This document shows positions 11,197 through 20,839 of a stretch of 64,000 nucleotides of DNA, in pieces; position 1 is the stretch's first letter; every line of letters begins with the position of its first letter. Source of the stretch: Neoceratodus forsteri (taxonomy: Eukaryota; Chordata; Ceratodontiformes; Ceratodontidae). Under the pieces are notes generated by a model. It did no database searches, was not told the origin of the DNA, and saw nothing but the letters and a program-made list of their open reading frames with translations. Position numbers and translations under genes: made by a program. The stretch is from assembly GCA_016271365.2 (NCBI GenBank), contig CM057450.1:1806685967-1806749966 (forward strand), given 5' to 3'.

Positions 11197-13250
11197 GAAG
11201 AAGAAACAAAATTCTCACCTGCCATCACCGAAGTTGTCCTTAGATGATAGCGGTGACTGTAGGAAGACTTCATTTGAAAGTTGTTATGGCAGAGGGGCTG
11301 TGTCCGGTCTGCTGTCCTTGATTAATGGGGGTGTCTGACTATGGACAGTCCTGTGCTCGGGGGGGGGGTGGAGGACAGTCCACTGAAGCACAAATCTAGC
11401 AGTTCAGAGGATCAGGCTCCACTTAACCTTGAGCTCTTCTTCCTCGTTTGGGAAAGAAGAATCGGTGCCGTTCGAGGTTGCCCTCTGGTACGTCTGCATG
11501 AGGATTGTTCCTCGGGAGGGGCGATAGGCCTGAACTGACTTTTGTGGGTTCCCCTTGGCCCCACTCCTAATGGCTGCATTCTTGACTCTGGACTCCATCT
11601 CTGTCTTCAGAGCTCCAGTGAGCAGTTTCACCTCTTGGCTGATCCTGTGGAGCAGGGGGGTTCGACTACTTCTAGTTTTTCTAGTCTGTGTTCCTGATTT
11701 TGGGGCCTCAGGACCTCGGAGCTGCTGGACTGGAGCCGGGTTGATTGGATCAGGATGAACGTGGTGCCCTCTTGGTGCTTTCGCCATGGTGTCGACCCCT
11801 CGTGCCTACCCCCTCTCTCTTTTCCATTCAGGGGCCGGCACGGGCACCACCTTTTTCCTTCTCCCCTTCTTCTCAGGATTTTCCGTTGGCATTTTCCATG
11901 GTGGTTTTTGTCCTGGCACTGTGCCCGACGCCATAGGTGATGCTGCAGGTCCGGCGCCGTGGATCGGTGCCATGGCGGCCGCTGGTTTTGGTGTAGGCGG
12001 CACCACAGGATGTGGGTCGGTGCCATGTGTCAGTGCCATGGTCGGCACTGTGGCTTAGTGCCTTGGTCGGCACCATCGCTCTGTGCGGTGCCATGGGTGC
12101 TGTTGTTATCGTTGGTTGCTTGCGCTGCTGGTGGTGCCGCAGGTGTCGCTCGGAGCTGTAGGTGGCACCAAGCACCCATGGGTGCCCTGGGTGGCGCCAA
12201 GCACCCATGGGTGCTGCAGGTACCCATGGGTGCCATGAGTTTCATGAGTGCCACTGGTGCCCTCGGGTGCCATTCTTGCCATGGGTGTCGGGGGCGCCCT
12301 TTGGTGCCTTTGCTGCGTGGGTGCCAGGGGTGCCTGCAGGTACCGCTGCGGGTGCCCTCGGGTGTCACACAGATTGGCATAGGCACTGCTTGATGCCCTT
12401 CTGTGCCACGAGTGACACTGGTGCTGCAGGGGTGCTAGTGGGTGCTGTCTGGCAGAACTAGTGACAAATTTTCCTTCTACAGACTTCTTCTCCACAGAAC
12501 TTGTGGCAGGATGTTTTCAGCAGAATGAAGTCCTGTTCCGCAGATTATTTTTTTCCACACATCTTAGTGAGTGGTAGTCTTCATGGGATCTTGTGACATC
12601 CAGCGGTTTTCCGCTGATGGAACTCTTCTGTACTGTTATGCCAGTGGAATCTTTCAATCCGCTCAGCACTTTCTTAGCTCCCTATGTGGTGCCAAGCTCT
12701 TCTACATACTTCCTGGTGGCGGAGTCTCTAGTGGCTCTGACATAGACCTCTCTTAGGGGTCCTTCTGGGGTAGAAGTGCATCTAGATGAGTCTCTCCCTG
12801 TCCTTCTGGTCAGTAATACAGCAGATGACTCATTTTATATTCTGAAGGGCATGTTCTCTCTATCATCAGAGTTCGTGATGGAAGATCTTTTCAGTAGTTC
12901 CTCAGTGATGGGGTCCACTATAGTATTTCAGACTGCATTCGTGGACCATACACTTCTGCATCTAGACTCTTTCAGTCGTCAAGACAATTACACTCTGTGG
13001 AACATTCTAATTCAGTGGGCCGGGGCCGCTCAGGCTCTTCCACTCCTTTGATAGGGGTATATAGCCCCTTTGTGATATTGCCTCTTCGGTGGCTTCTTCA
13101 GCACAGGTGGTTAACATCTCTACAGCTGTGATTATTAGTCCAGTCACGATTTCAGTATGGATGCTCAAGCTCCTCCTGCCCCTCAGATGGAGGACATCTT
13201 TGTCATTTTTGTATCAGGCAATCCTTGTGAAATAGCAGCCTGAAAGCCTT
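11197..13250 (+). pseudogene. DIRS gag-like region, decayed
   Basis: A plausible start is the ATG at 11197 (MKKKQNSHLPSPKLS, a lysine-rich opening), shortly after the left terminal repeat. Downstream frames are broken many times, so no single protein can be read. The stretch at 13090-13250 resembles the end of vertebrate DIRS gag, where an alanine/serine-rich helix (VVNISTAVIISPVTIS) precedes a W-rich segment. The middle (11930-12450) is dominated by GGTGCC-type repeats. I assign it to gag from its position between the left terminal repeat and the recombinase, which is partly inference. Confidence 0.4.
11930..12455. repeat. GGTGCC-rich degenerate hexamer array
   Basis: The plus strand repeats GGTGCC/GGGTGC at short, irregular intervals, including CACCCATGGGTGC twice around 12170-12225. 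All six frames stay open for long stretches because the unit lacks stop triplets, so the many overlapping ORFs here (Gly/Ala/Val, His/Pro/Thr or Cys/Trp rich) are repeat artefacts. Confidence 0.75.
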
Positions 13251-14339
13251 GTTAGGCTTGGACTAATGGTAAAAAAAAAAAAGAATCTTTATCACAGCAC
13301 AGGGCCTAGCCGGAATTACCTGATACCACCCTTTTGGATCTGGTCAGGTTCCACCTCAGCCCCCTGAGGTGCCAGTCTCTAGAATATAGTAAACAGTTCC
13401 TGACTTCTTCTACCCCTAGTCTTTTTCCAAAAGAGATTTCTCTTATTCAGAGACATTTCCTAGACCTAGGCAATTGCCCAGTTTGTTAATCACCCTTTTT
13501 TATTAGGCTTTCTTCTCTTGAGCAGAGCCTCGCAGCAACAGAACTGACTCTCCAGCGAGTCGGAACTCAGGTTCCTACTTCCTTGCTTGCTTCAACTTAA
13601 CAGATGACATGCTCCTTTTTTGACCGTACGTCAAGTAGGTCTTTTTCTGAGATGGCTTCTCAAATATTCACACCTTCGGTTCCTGCGCACTGGTTCCATG
13701 CCATTCGCTCACGAAGCTATCCTCTCCGAGTGCGTGATGGAGCTGTGCGATTTGTTTTTCTGCAAAGCAAACTAGAGTCCTTTCCTACTCCCTCCAGGGA
13801 GGCCAGAGTGAGTAGTGCCTCACAACATTGAGTCACTACAGCCGCTATTCAGTCACTTTGAATGAATGGGTTAACCCTAACTTGGTCCTGCTGCGTCCCT
13901 CCTTGATGCACATTTGTCTTAGAAATCCAGCCCCTGTTTTTTTCTGTCGGAATATTTTTCCACAGTGGACACATCCTCCTGTACACTGTTCCTCTCTTCC
14001 CTGAGTTCAAAGACTGCTACTGCAGTTGTACACACAGGGGCAGGATGATTCCTTTTTGGAATATAAAGTGGATAAGATCTGGTTCTACCAGACCACCACA
14101 AGAGACTTCTAAGTTGTGCTTTGGGCTTCCATCAGGAAGGTTTCAGTGACTAAGTGAAAACCAGTGCTTTTCGGTCTGCCATGAACCAGTAGACTTCACC
14201 CCCAGCTTTTTCAGTTCCTGAGGTTCTTTTATGTTAGATTAATACATGTCTTTGACACTATTATTTCTGGTCCTAGACCAAATTGTTTGACTGGGTACTC
14301 GCTGCTCTCCTAGAGTGGTTGCGGCTTTCTGGCAGAGTT

Positions 14340-14476
14340 TCATTTTGTCTCCATTGCAGTCTGCAAAGTGGTGAGTTACAACTCAAGCACTTATCTTGTA
14401 AGCACTATGTTCTAGATGCTCTTTCCAAGACAGCTCTTTTTACTAGCAGGACAGTCCCTGGCCGTCCTTTCTGAGT
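14340..14476 (+). pseudogene. DIRS tyrosine recombinase, C-terminal remnant
   Basis: The frame ends QLKHLSCKHYVLDALSKTAL, then FTSRTVPGRPF and a stop. In DIRS recombinases the last conserved block is a T-F-x-KHY-x-LD pattern, where the Tyr is likely the catalytic nucleophile. KHYVLDA fits this and lies where expected, directly before the internal complementary region. The equivalent frame in the DIRS remnant at 63047 reads TKHYKLDV. The upstream part that should hold the Arg-His-Arg residues is not readable. The enzyme would normally integrate a circular DNA copy. Confidence 0.65.
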
Positions 14477-14526
14477 GAACCCAATCTCCTACCACCCTAA
14501 TCAAGGTTGTTGGTTTTAGCTCGGTA

Positions 14527-14637
14527 CTATCCCACTAGTGTGAATGAGTGATGGAGACTTAGTCTAGGAAGATATGGAAATTACATACTTACCGTAATTG
14601 TTGATCTTCTTGGATAGTCTCCATCACTCATTCACAC
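14527..14637. repeat. DIRS internal complementary region
   Basis: The left half (14527-14573) is the reverse complement of the left terminus from 10862. The right half (14574-14637) is the reverse complement of the right terminus (14972-15035). The join reads GGAAGAT|ATGGAAATTAC, exactly the sequence made if the two ends were ligated. In DIRS elements this region is thought to template repair of the ends into a circle. Confidence 0.88.
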
Positions 14638-14812
14638 GCCCACCAACCATCCCCTGGGTTCACTCATTTTCTTTCCTGGTCTTCATGGTCCTATGGTTCA
14701 GGCTGTGAAAACATTGTTCTTTGACCTTTCTTGCAAAGGCCATTTGGGCCCTTTCAGTACCAGAAAGACAGGATAAGTTATTTTCATTAGTTACGCTGCA
14801 CCTCCTCAGTCG

Positions 14813-15035
14813 AAAAGGTACTGAGGCAGTTGGAGGGTCGATCATGAGATAGCCTACACAGGCGCGAGCTAGTCTCTCGGTGCTGCTTATGCATGGTCCT
14901 GTCTTAGCACCGACCCTTCTGAAAAATGTTGGCTCCTGCTTGGTTCTAACGCCTCCAGCACTATCCCACTAGTGTGAATGAGTGATTGAGACTGTCCAAA
15001 AAGATCAACAATTACAGTAAGTATATAATTTCCAT
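14813..15035 (-). repeat. DIRS right inverted terminal repeat
   Basis: Inverted copy of the left repeat plus about 30 extra outer bases (AATTACAGTAAGTATATAATTTCCAT). The extension on the right only recalls the asymmetric repeats described for Dictyostelium DIRS-1. Confidence 0.82.
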
Positions 15036-15514
15036 TTCTTGTCAATTTCTTTGCAGAGCATGCTTGCAACTAGGACAGTGCCCCAAGTTGGCCTCCTACT
15101 GACAGCTCTGCAAAAGACTTTGCAAGGAAGCCTGAGAGGAGCTCAAACCACATCTCGGGTATACCCCCTAAATTCCAAATAGCTTTTTGCAATCATTTTA
15201 ACAGTATAATTATACACAGTTTCAAACAAATGGATCCCAGTATCACTTACAGTTTCTCACAAAGATTCACATATATTTTTCCAACCGCAGATACGCAATG
15301 GGGAGGAAAAGACAGAAACAGCAAGTGAAGGCAGAGGGATAGCGAGAGGCGGAGAATCGAGAGACCGTCAGTGTGATCAGTTCCTAGATCTCACAAGGTT
15401 ATTTGGCTGTGCAACCAGACAGACAGAGACAGAAAAGGAGAGGATACAATAGATCCTTATATTTTACTCTTTCCGCATAACAAATGGATCAGGGCCTTAT
15501 TTAACCCTGTCACA

Positions 15515-16117
15515 CACATGATCACTCACTGAAGCTTCCAGTGCACAAGAAGCAGCAGTCATACCAGTTCTGTTAGTAATAACCCAATCCAAAACTGAAT
15601 AATTAAATGTTTGCAGAGTTGGTGGGTTTATTTCTTGGATTAAATCAAAGGAATGTAAATAAGGACTCCAACCCCAAACTATCCCTCTGAAGCCACTTTA
15701 GATTCATATCTCCAACAAGCAAAACATCATGACGTCTAATAAAAGGAGCTACAATTTCCAAATATATTTTTAAAGTATCTTGGCCACACTGAGGGGGATT
15801 ATGCAAACAACCTAGAATTACATGTTTCCTACCACCTATTGTAAGACGAATGAGTAACCAGTCAGTTAAACAGTCAGTCTCATAACTAGTGCTTAAAACA
15901 TTCAACTGCAAATGCTCTTTAAAGTAAACCACTACCTGCCCACCCCTCGTTTTGCCTTTTCGTTCAGCCCTAAGTATGTTATAACCTGGCAGTTTACACT
16001 GGGGTCTTTAGCTAGGTTTCTGAAATGGCCACTGTATCAGGTTGATGACAATTAGTAAGTTGTTTAATTTCAGCAAGTTTAAGAATTAAGCTTCTAACAT
16101 TTAAACGAACAATTTGA
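15515..16117 (-). pseudogene. L2-like LINE 'Y' endonuclease domain, decayed
   Basis: Minus-strand frames show the apurinic-type endonuclease of an L2-like ORF2 in broken form. NVRSLILKLAEIKQL then DTVAISET lies at 16100-16015 and gives the N and E catalytic positions. After a break, VVYFKEHLQLNVLSTSYETDC is followed by HVILGCLHNPPQ and then VLLVGDMNLKWL at 15932-15645. GDMN replaces the usual GDFN. The SDH-type motif is not seen before the gypsy border at 15514, and the reading resumes in the linker at 8126. Several stops and a frameshift make it non-functional. The N-terminal methionine in this region lies inside the 83-bp tandem repeats, so a true start cannot be set. Confidence 0.7.
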
Positions 16118-16440
16118 CCTTGACCAGGCCACAGACCCCTCAATTTCTGGAACCTAAACAGTTTTTCAGAAATCCTCTGTACTACAAAGGATCCAGCGTG
16201 CCTTGACCAGGCCACGGACCCCTCAATTTCTGGAACCTAAACAGTTTTTCAGAAATCCTCTGTACTGCAAGGGATCCAGCGTGCCTTGACCAGGCCACGG
16301 ACCCCTCAATTTCTGGAACCTAAACAGTTTTTCAGAAATCCTCTGTACTGCAAGGGATCCAATCGTGCCTTGACCAGGCCACGGACCCCTGAATTTCTGG
16401 AAGCTAAACAGTTTTTCAGAAATCCTCTGTACTGCAAGGT
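16118..16440. repeat. 83-84 bp tandem repeat, four units
   Basis: Units begin CCTTGACCAGGCCAC at 16118, 16201, 16284 and 16368, with periods of 83, 83 and 84. They differ at only a few bases and the last unit is partial. Each contains CCCCTCAATTTCTGGAACC and GTTTTTCAGAAATCC. The array sits at the 5' side of LINE 'Y', immediately before its endonuclease reading. Confidence 0.95.
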
Positions 16441-16636
16441 ACTAGCCCTGACTTTTGGATTTGGTACCAGTGGAAGCTGATTTCCAAGTGACCCCACTAT
16501 CTCCTGCTGAACACACCTCTAACTACTGCATCTCCTTCTGTGTCTCTAGTTGAATTTATGTGCTAGGGTTTAATAATTTGTTTAATCCTTACAGTCATTT
16601 TAAGTTCTTAGTTGATATTAGAAGTCAATTTAGAGC

Positions 16637-16654
16637 TTTTTTTTTTTTTTTTTT
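16637..16654. repeat. Homopolymer T run
   Basis: A run of about 18 T. On the minus strand it could be the poly-A tail of a short retroposon to its right, but no body is recognisable before the LINE that begins near 16740. Confidence 0.7.
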
Positions 16655-16899
16655 AACTGTTGACTTTTCCATTAGCAGATTATATCCTCTCACCACTAGA
16701 GGGCTATATTTCTATCTCTTTATCTAGTACGTAAGCCATGTGGGCTCTCTCTGCCTTTCTCTCGCCTCTCCTCCTCCTCCTTGCCCTGGCCCCCCCTCTT
16801 CTCTCTCCCTGGTCCTAGCCACCCCCACCCCACCCCTGCCACCCTCTGCTCTGGTTTCCACTGCTACTCCAGGGGAATTCTCCACTTCCACTCGAGTCT

Positions 16900-18867
16900 G
16901 TGCTTGGCGCACCGATTGAATATTCCTGGTTACTTAACCCAACCACTGCTCTTGATAAGTGTGGCCACCTCTCTACACTGTACCACTTTGCAGTCCATAT
17001 GGGACACCGCCTGGAACCTTGCAACTTCTACTCCAGGAAACAACAATCAAAACTATCTCTCAAAGAGCTGCGACTCTGCTCCTTAAAACTCCTACTCCTC
17101 CTCCTCATCTCAGGCAGTGTCCATCCCAATCCTGGCCCTAGAAGCTCAGGCCACACACAAACTCCAGGTGCCCTTATCCTTGCAACTATTAATATCTGCA
17201 GCCTATTACCAAAGCTGGATGCACTCCAAGTCTTCATATGCCAACACAACCCTGACATCCTTGCAGTGGTGGAAACTTGGCTGACACCTAAAGTTCCTGA
17301 CTCAGCAGTAACAATACAGGGCTACAATGTCCACAGGCTGGACCGGATATCCAAAAAAGGCAGTGGTTGCGCAATCTATATCAAAGACTCCCTGTCTTGG
17401 CACCCTGTAGCAACTCTATCACTTTCTGCCTCAGCTCAGATTCTGCCAATAAAAATCGTCCTAGGTCCTAACCAGAAAGCCCTGACTATTGTCTCCATAT
17501 ACATCCCACCCAGGGACCCTAAACATGGATTCAGTGACGTTCTAAACTTTATCAACTCTCATCCTTCCGGAGCTGAACTTATTCTACTAGGGGATTTCAA
17601 CATAAACTGGTTAGCATCGAGTGCCAGTGCCTATAAAGACTCCATCTCAGCTGCTAACCTCACGCAAATGGTAAACTCCCTACTAGGATTAACTACAAGA
17701 CTGGCACCAGTACCCTCTTGGATTGAGTCCTCACCACTCACCCCACAAGGATTTCTCGTACGACCATTCTCCCAGACTCACTCAGTGACCACTCCCCAGT
17801 CATGTGTGCATGGTCTAACAAATTCCTTAAGCCCCCTCCCAAAATTATCACTAGCAGAGTCCTTCCTCATGGAAAACTTCCACATCTCAAACAACACCTG
17901 CTTCTACAAGACTGGCTACCCATCTATGAAGCAACAGATGTTAACTTGGCTCTTGATCACTTCATCTCAATTTTCAACAAAGCCTGCGACCTCTTTGCCC
18001 CTGCTAAAAGGCGCAACACAAAATCTCTCTCTAACCCATGGGTCACTGGCTCTTCTCTCACAGCTGAAACTAAGGGATCACCTCTGGGCAGTTGCCAGGG
18101 CCACTGGCAAACAACTGGACATCCAAAATTACAAACAAGCACGAAATGCCTGCACAAAAGCCATACGGCTAATGAAATCCACCTATTACAAAGACGCTCT
18201 CACCAATACATGGGGAAATGGTCGTGCTTTCTGGGACAATATCAAGGATGTCACAGGGAAGCAGCCAAAAACCTCTCCGGCCATGTTAATGGTTGATGGA
18301 TCCTCAACCCTTGACCCCAAGGTGATTGCAAACATCTTTAACATAGCTTTTTCAGACCTTAGTGCTGTTCTGCCCCATGACTTTTTCGAAAACAGGGCCT
18401 ACTCCCCAAATACCTCAGCCCCTCAGTCTAACCATCCCCTCTTCTACTTCAGGAAGGTAAGGCTGAATGAAGCTTGCCGCTATATTACTGCAGCTATCTC
18501 TAAATCTAGATCTAGTAGTGACACCCTGGACCTTAAGCTTCTGTTGCTCACCCTCGATGAGGTAATTTATCCATTAACAAAAATCCTGAACCTCTCTCTC
18601 AGCTGTGGAAAATTCCTGGACCTATGGAAAACAGCCACCATGACACCAGTCCATAAAAGTGGGGACAAGACGATTCACTCAAATTATCGCCCTATCTCCA
18701 TACTGCCCCCACTCTCTAAGGCACTTGAGCGCATCGTGGCTGATCAACTTACCGACCACTTGGATAAATACAGTATACCTTGTCCACAACAACACGGCTT
18801 CCCGGAAGGTTACAGCACCACCACAGCCCTTCTTGAGTTCACTGGAGCTTTGCTGGAAATCCCTTGA
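16900..18867 (+). pseudogene. L2-like ORF2 'K': leader, 2A-like motif, endonuclease, linker
   Basis: A 655-codon open frame, opening at a GTG with no preceding ATG in frame, so the true start is uncertain. Residues about 60-71 are a leucine-rich hydrophobic segment, followed at once by SGSVHPNPGP (17110-17139), a variant of the 2A-like NPGP motif. The endonuclease begins ILATINICSLLPKLDALQ, then VVETWL (catalytic Glu) and LLGDFNINWL (Asp, Asn). The SDH end of the domain is lost, because after about 17740 the frame no longer matches it and the correct reading moves to another frame near 17802. It regains the linker and RT start with PVHKSGDKTIHSNYRPISIL and QQHGFPEGYSTTTALL. It is two frame-shifted parts of one former gene. 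Confidence 0.75.
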
Positions 18868-19709
18868 CAACGGCCTTCTCACAGGAGGCGTTTTCGTGCG
18901 ACCTCTCCAAGGCCTTCGATACAGTACACCATGAACTACTAATACACCAACTACTGAATGCCGGGCTATCACCTGACTCTTCTCTCTGGTTTAAAAGCTA
19001 CTTAGAAAACCGGTCACAGAGAGTAAAAATTGCGGATGCTTTTTCTAATACCCTGCCTGTTCGCTCGGGTGTCCCACAGGGATCCATACTGGGACCCCTC
19101 CTTTTTAGCCTTTTCTTAAACTCCCTCCCTTACCACTGCTCTGAGCAGATCATACTATATGCCGATGATGCTGTTGTATTCTCCACTCACAAAGATCCTG
19201 CAACTCTTCAACACAACCTTCAGCTTGGTTTCAGTTCTGTGGAGACATGGTTTCTTAATCATAAACTGGTCCTCAATGACAAGAAAACCAAATCTATGCT
19301 CTTCTGCAGCTCTCATAACCCACACAAGCTACACCACTTGGCTATCTCCACTACCCAGGGCAACACTCTAGATCAGGTGGTGTCCTTCAAATACTTAGGG
19401 ATTCAGCTTGACCCTAATCTCTCCTATGGACTTCATGTAGATAATGTAGCTAGAGCTGCTAATACACGGCTTGGTCTCCTCTACAAACACAGACCACACC
19501 TCACGCCAGAAATCTCTGTGATCTCTGCAGTAGACTATGGTCTCATCATTTATGGCTCGGCAACAGCCACAACCCTTAGACGCCTCTCAACTGCCTTAAA
19601 TAAAGCATGTCGGCTCATCACTGGTGCTCACCGTCTCACCCACACATGTGACCTGTACACTCAGACTGGCTGGCTCCAACTATCAAACCACATAAAGTTA
19701 CTCACCTGA
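18864..19709 (+). pseudogene. L2-like RT core and thumb, element 'K'
   Basis: This frame continues the RT after a frameshift near 18860. It holds CDLSKAFDTVHHELL (first catalytic Asp), SGVPQGSILGPLLFSLF, then LYADDAVVFS with the YADD active site at residues about 99-102. The thumb follows (HKLVLNDKKTKSMLF, VVSFKYLGIQLDPNLSY). The C-terminal part runs toward the L-x-TGAHRLTHTCDLY block and stops at 19709. Reading then continues in other frames to about 19990 (WFNGLSPT...FKTRLRDYLTT). The catalytic motifs are all present, so the copy was probably competent not long before its frame breaks. Residue numbers count from the open frame, not a real start. Confidence 0.82.
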
Positions 19710-20375
19710 TCCATGGTCAAAAAAATCTACCTTGGCCTTGCACCTTCTGGGTCTCAACTCTGTTACAACACCGAATTAACAAATGGTGCCTTAGGAGATC
19801 CACGCTGCAGCTACTGAAAGTCGCCCACTGTCACACTTCACAGGGACAACGCTCTTTTGCTTATCAAGCACCACTCTGGTTCAATGGCCTCAGCCCAACC
19901 ATCTCCTCTGCCCCAACTATTGGTGTGTTTAAAACTAGGCTCCGGGACTATCTCACTACCAACAGCTCCTGTGACTGCCCAACTTAACCTTGTTTCTCCA
20001 CTTCCCTTTCTGCTCTAGTTGTTCCCCCCCACTGGATTCTACCCCTCACATCTTGGTATACCCAATGCTGCACTTTTCACCCTCTTGCCACCTTCCCACA
20101 TTCCTTCTCCCCTACCCTCTTCCCTCTCCCTATGGCTCTGGCACTTCTTATCTGTTGTCTGTTTTCTGACAAATGCCACTGGCTGCCTTGTTACAATGCT
20201 ACCCTTGAACTGTATTAATCTGTACTCTGTTTGCAATGTCCACATTGTTGTAATGCCTGTCTTGATGTTCCCCATAATTTGTATTTCTCTGATGTGGAAC
20301 CTTTGTAAAAGAGCCATGGCTCAAAGGTGTTTGTAATCCTAGACTTGATAAATAAATAAAAATAAAAAATAAAAA

Positions 20376-20830
20376 GTTAAAATCATGGGTTTTATGCAGG
20401 GTAATGGATCCGAAACCAGATGTTCTGTGAGGGACACTTGTCATATTACTTGAAAAGACAGATCCTGGGTTTGTTTCTATATCCTCGGACAACAGTAATA
20501 GAAGGGCATGCTTAAACACATGAGTCACCCTCAAAAAACTTGTTTGAGTAAAGGATACAATTGAATTTATCAAGCTATGACCACATACTCGAATTTCATA
20601 TTTTTTAATAAATAGGTGGTAGGAGTCCAGTGACACACTGGTTCCAATCAGCAACTTAGACATTGTGAAACTGGAAAAAGCCTGATTTTCACTAGCCATC
20701 TTACAGACATGATTAGATCCCAGTATGTCACTCCAAACCAACCCTCTATACAACAGTATGATACAGCTTGGCAAAAACAAAAACTTACCCATTTTCAATT
20801 CAGTAATATGCTAGAAGAACTATCAACTGA
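20376..20830 (-). pseudogene. 5' end of a minus-strand L2-like LINE with a 2A-like motif
   Basis: The minus-strand frame (up to 20798) has about 100 residues of unrecognised leader with CMSKLLIGTSVSLDSYHLF-like helical character, then HALLLLLSEDIETNPGS (20460-20489). That is a leucine run followed by a 2A-like motif whose last Pro has become Ser. Endonuclease sequence should follow but element 'K' begins at once. The rest may be LINE 'Y' beyond 16440, which would make 'K' another insertion in it. I could not find a target duplication to prove that. Confidence 0.55.
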
Positions 20831-20839
20831 TCATTACCA

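Larger units (their letters stand above)
10862..15035 (+). mobile_element. DIRS-type tyrosine-recombinase retrotransposon, internally deleted
   Basis: This 4174-bp element has the full DIRS ground plan. Its left inverted terminal repeat is 10862-11063 and its right one is 14813-15035. An internal complementary region (14527-14637) equals the reverse complement of the left end joined to that of the right end, with the junction between 14573 and 14574. The insertion point is read from the sister LTR (8391-8404): AAAATG|TTCTTG there, AAAATG at 10856-10861 and TTCTTG at 15036-15041 here. Nothing is duplicated, as expected for tyrosine-recombinase integration. Inside are a gag-like region with a GGTGCC-rich stretch and the C-terminus of the recombinase ending at a stop (14474). 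RT and RNase H motifs were not found, so it is a deletion derivative. Confidence 0.88.
8127..15514 (-). mobile_element. Ty3/gypsy LTR retrotransposon, internally deleted, split by a DIRS element
   Basis: Two LTR copies flank a short interior. The left (3') LTR is 8127-8875. The right (5') LTR is 10581-10861 plus 15036-15514, interrupted by the DIRS insertion. Both run from TGTC to TCACA on the plus strand (TGTGA to GACA on the coding strand) and match along their length, at 749 and about 760 bp. The interior is only about 1.7 kb and holds a gag-like frame and the zinc-binding part of integrase. Protease, RT, RNase H and the DDE core are not found. It is therefore a roughly 3.2-kb deletion derivative that depended on other copies. 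Five-base flanks CATAT (8122-8126) and CACAT (15515-15519) could be a target duplication with one mismatch. It sits inside LINE 'Y'. Confidence 0.85.
16740..20375 (+). mobile_element. L2-like LINE 'K', nearly complete ORF2
   Basis: The element holds a hydrophobic leader, a 2A-like motif, endonuclease, linker, RT and C-terminal region in order on the plus strand. It ends in a 3' UTR (20030-20340) with a small stem around AGCCATGGCT and an AATAAATAAAAATAAAA tail at 20350-20375. Length is about 3.6 kb. Frames shift at least at 17760-17830 and 18860, so it no longer encodes one protein. It lies between the 5' array of LINE 'Y' and a minus-strand 5' fragment at 20376-20830, so it may itself be inserted in an older LINE. 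The 5' border is approximate. Confidence 0.85.

Noticed and set aside
11404..12495. Many long overlapping frames on both strands, suggesting a GC-rich host exon or CpG island gene
   Set aside because: They lie inside the DIRS element and follow the GGTGCC hexamer; composition explains the open frames.
16118..16440. CRISPR-like array
   Set aside because: Units are contiguous 83-84 bp tandem copies with no unique spacers, in a vertebrate LINE context.
16724..17024. Minus-strand Arg/Gly-rich frames overlapping the start of LINE 'K'
   Set aside because: They mirror the C-rich 5' UTR and coding strand of the LINE; no domain and opposite to the RT reading.
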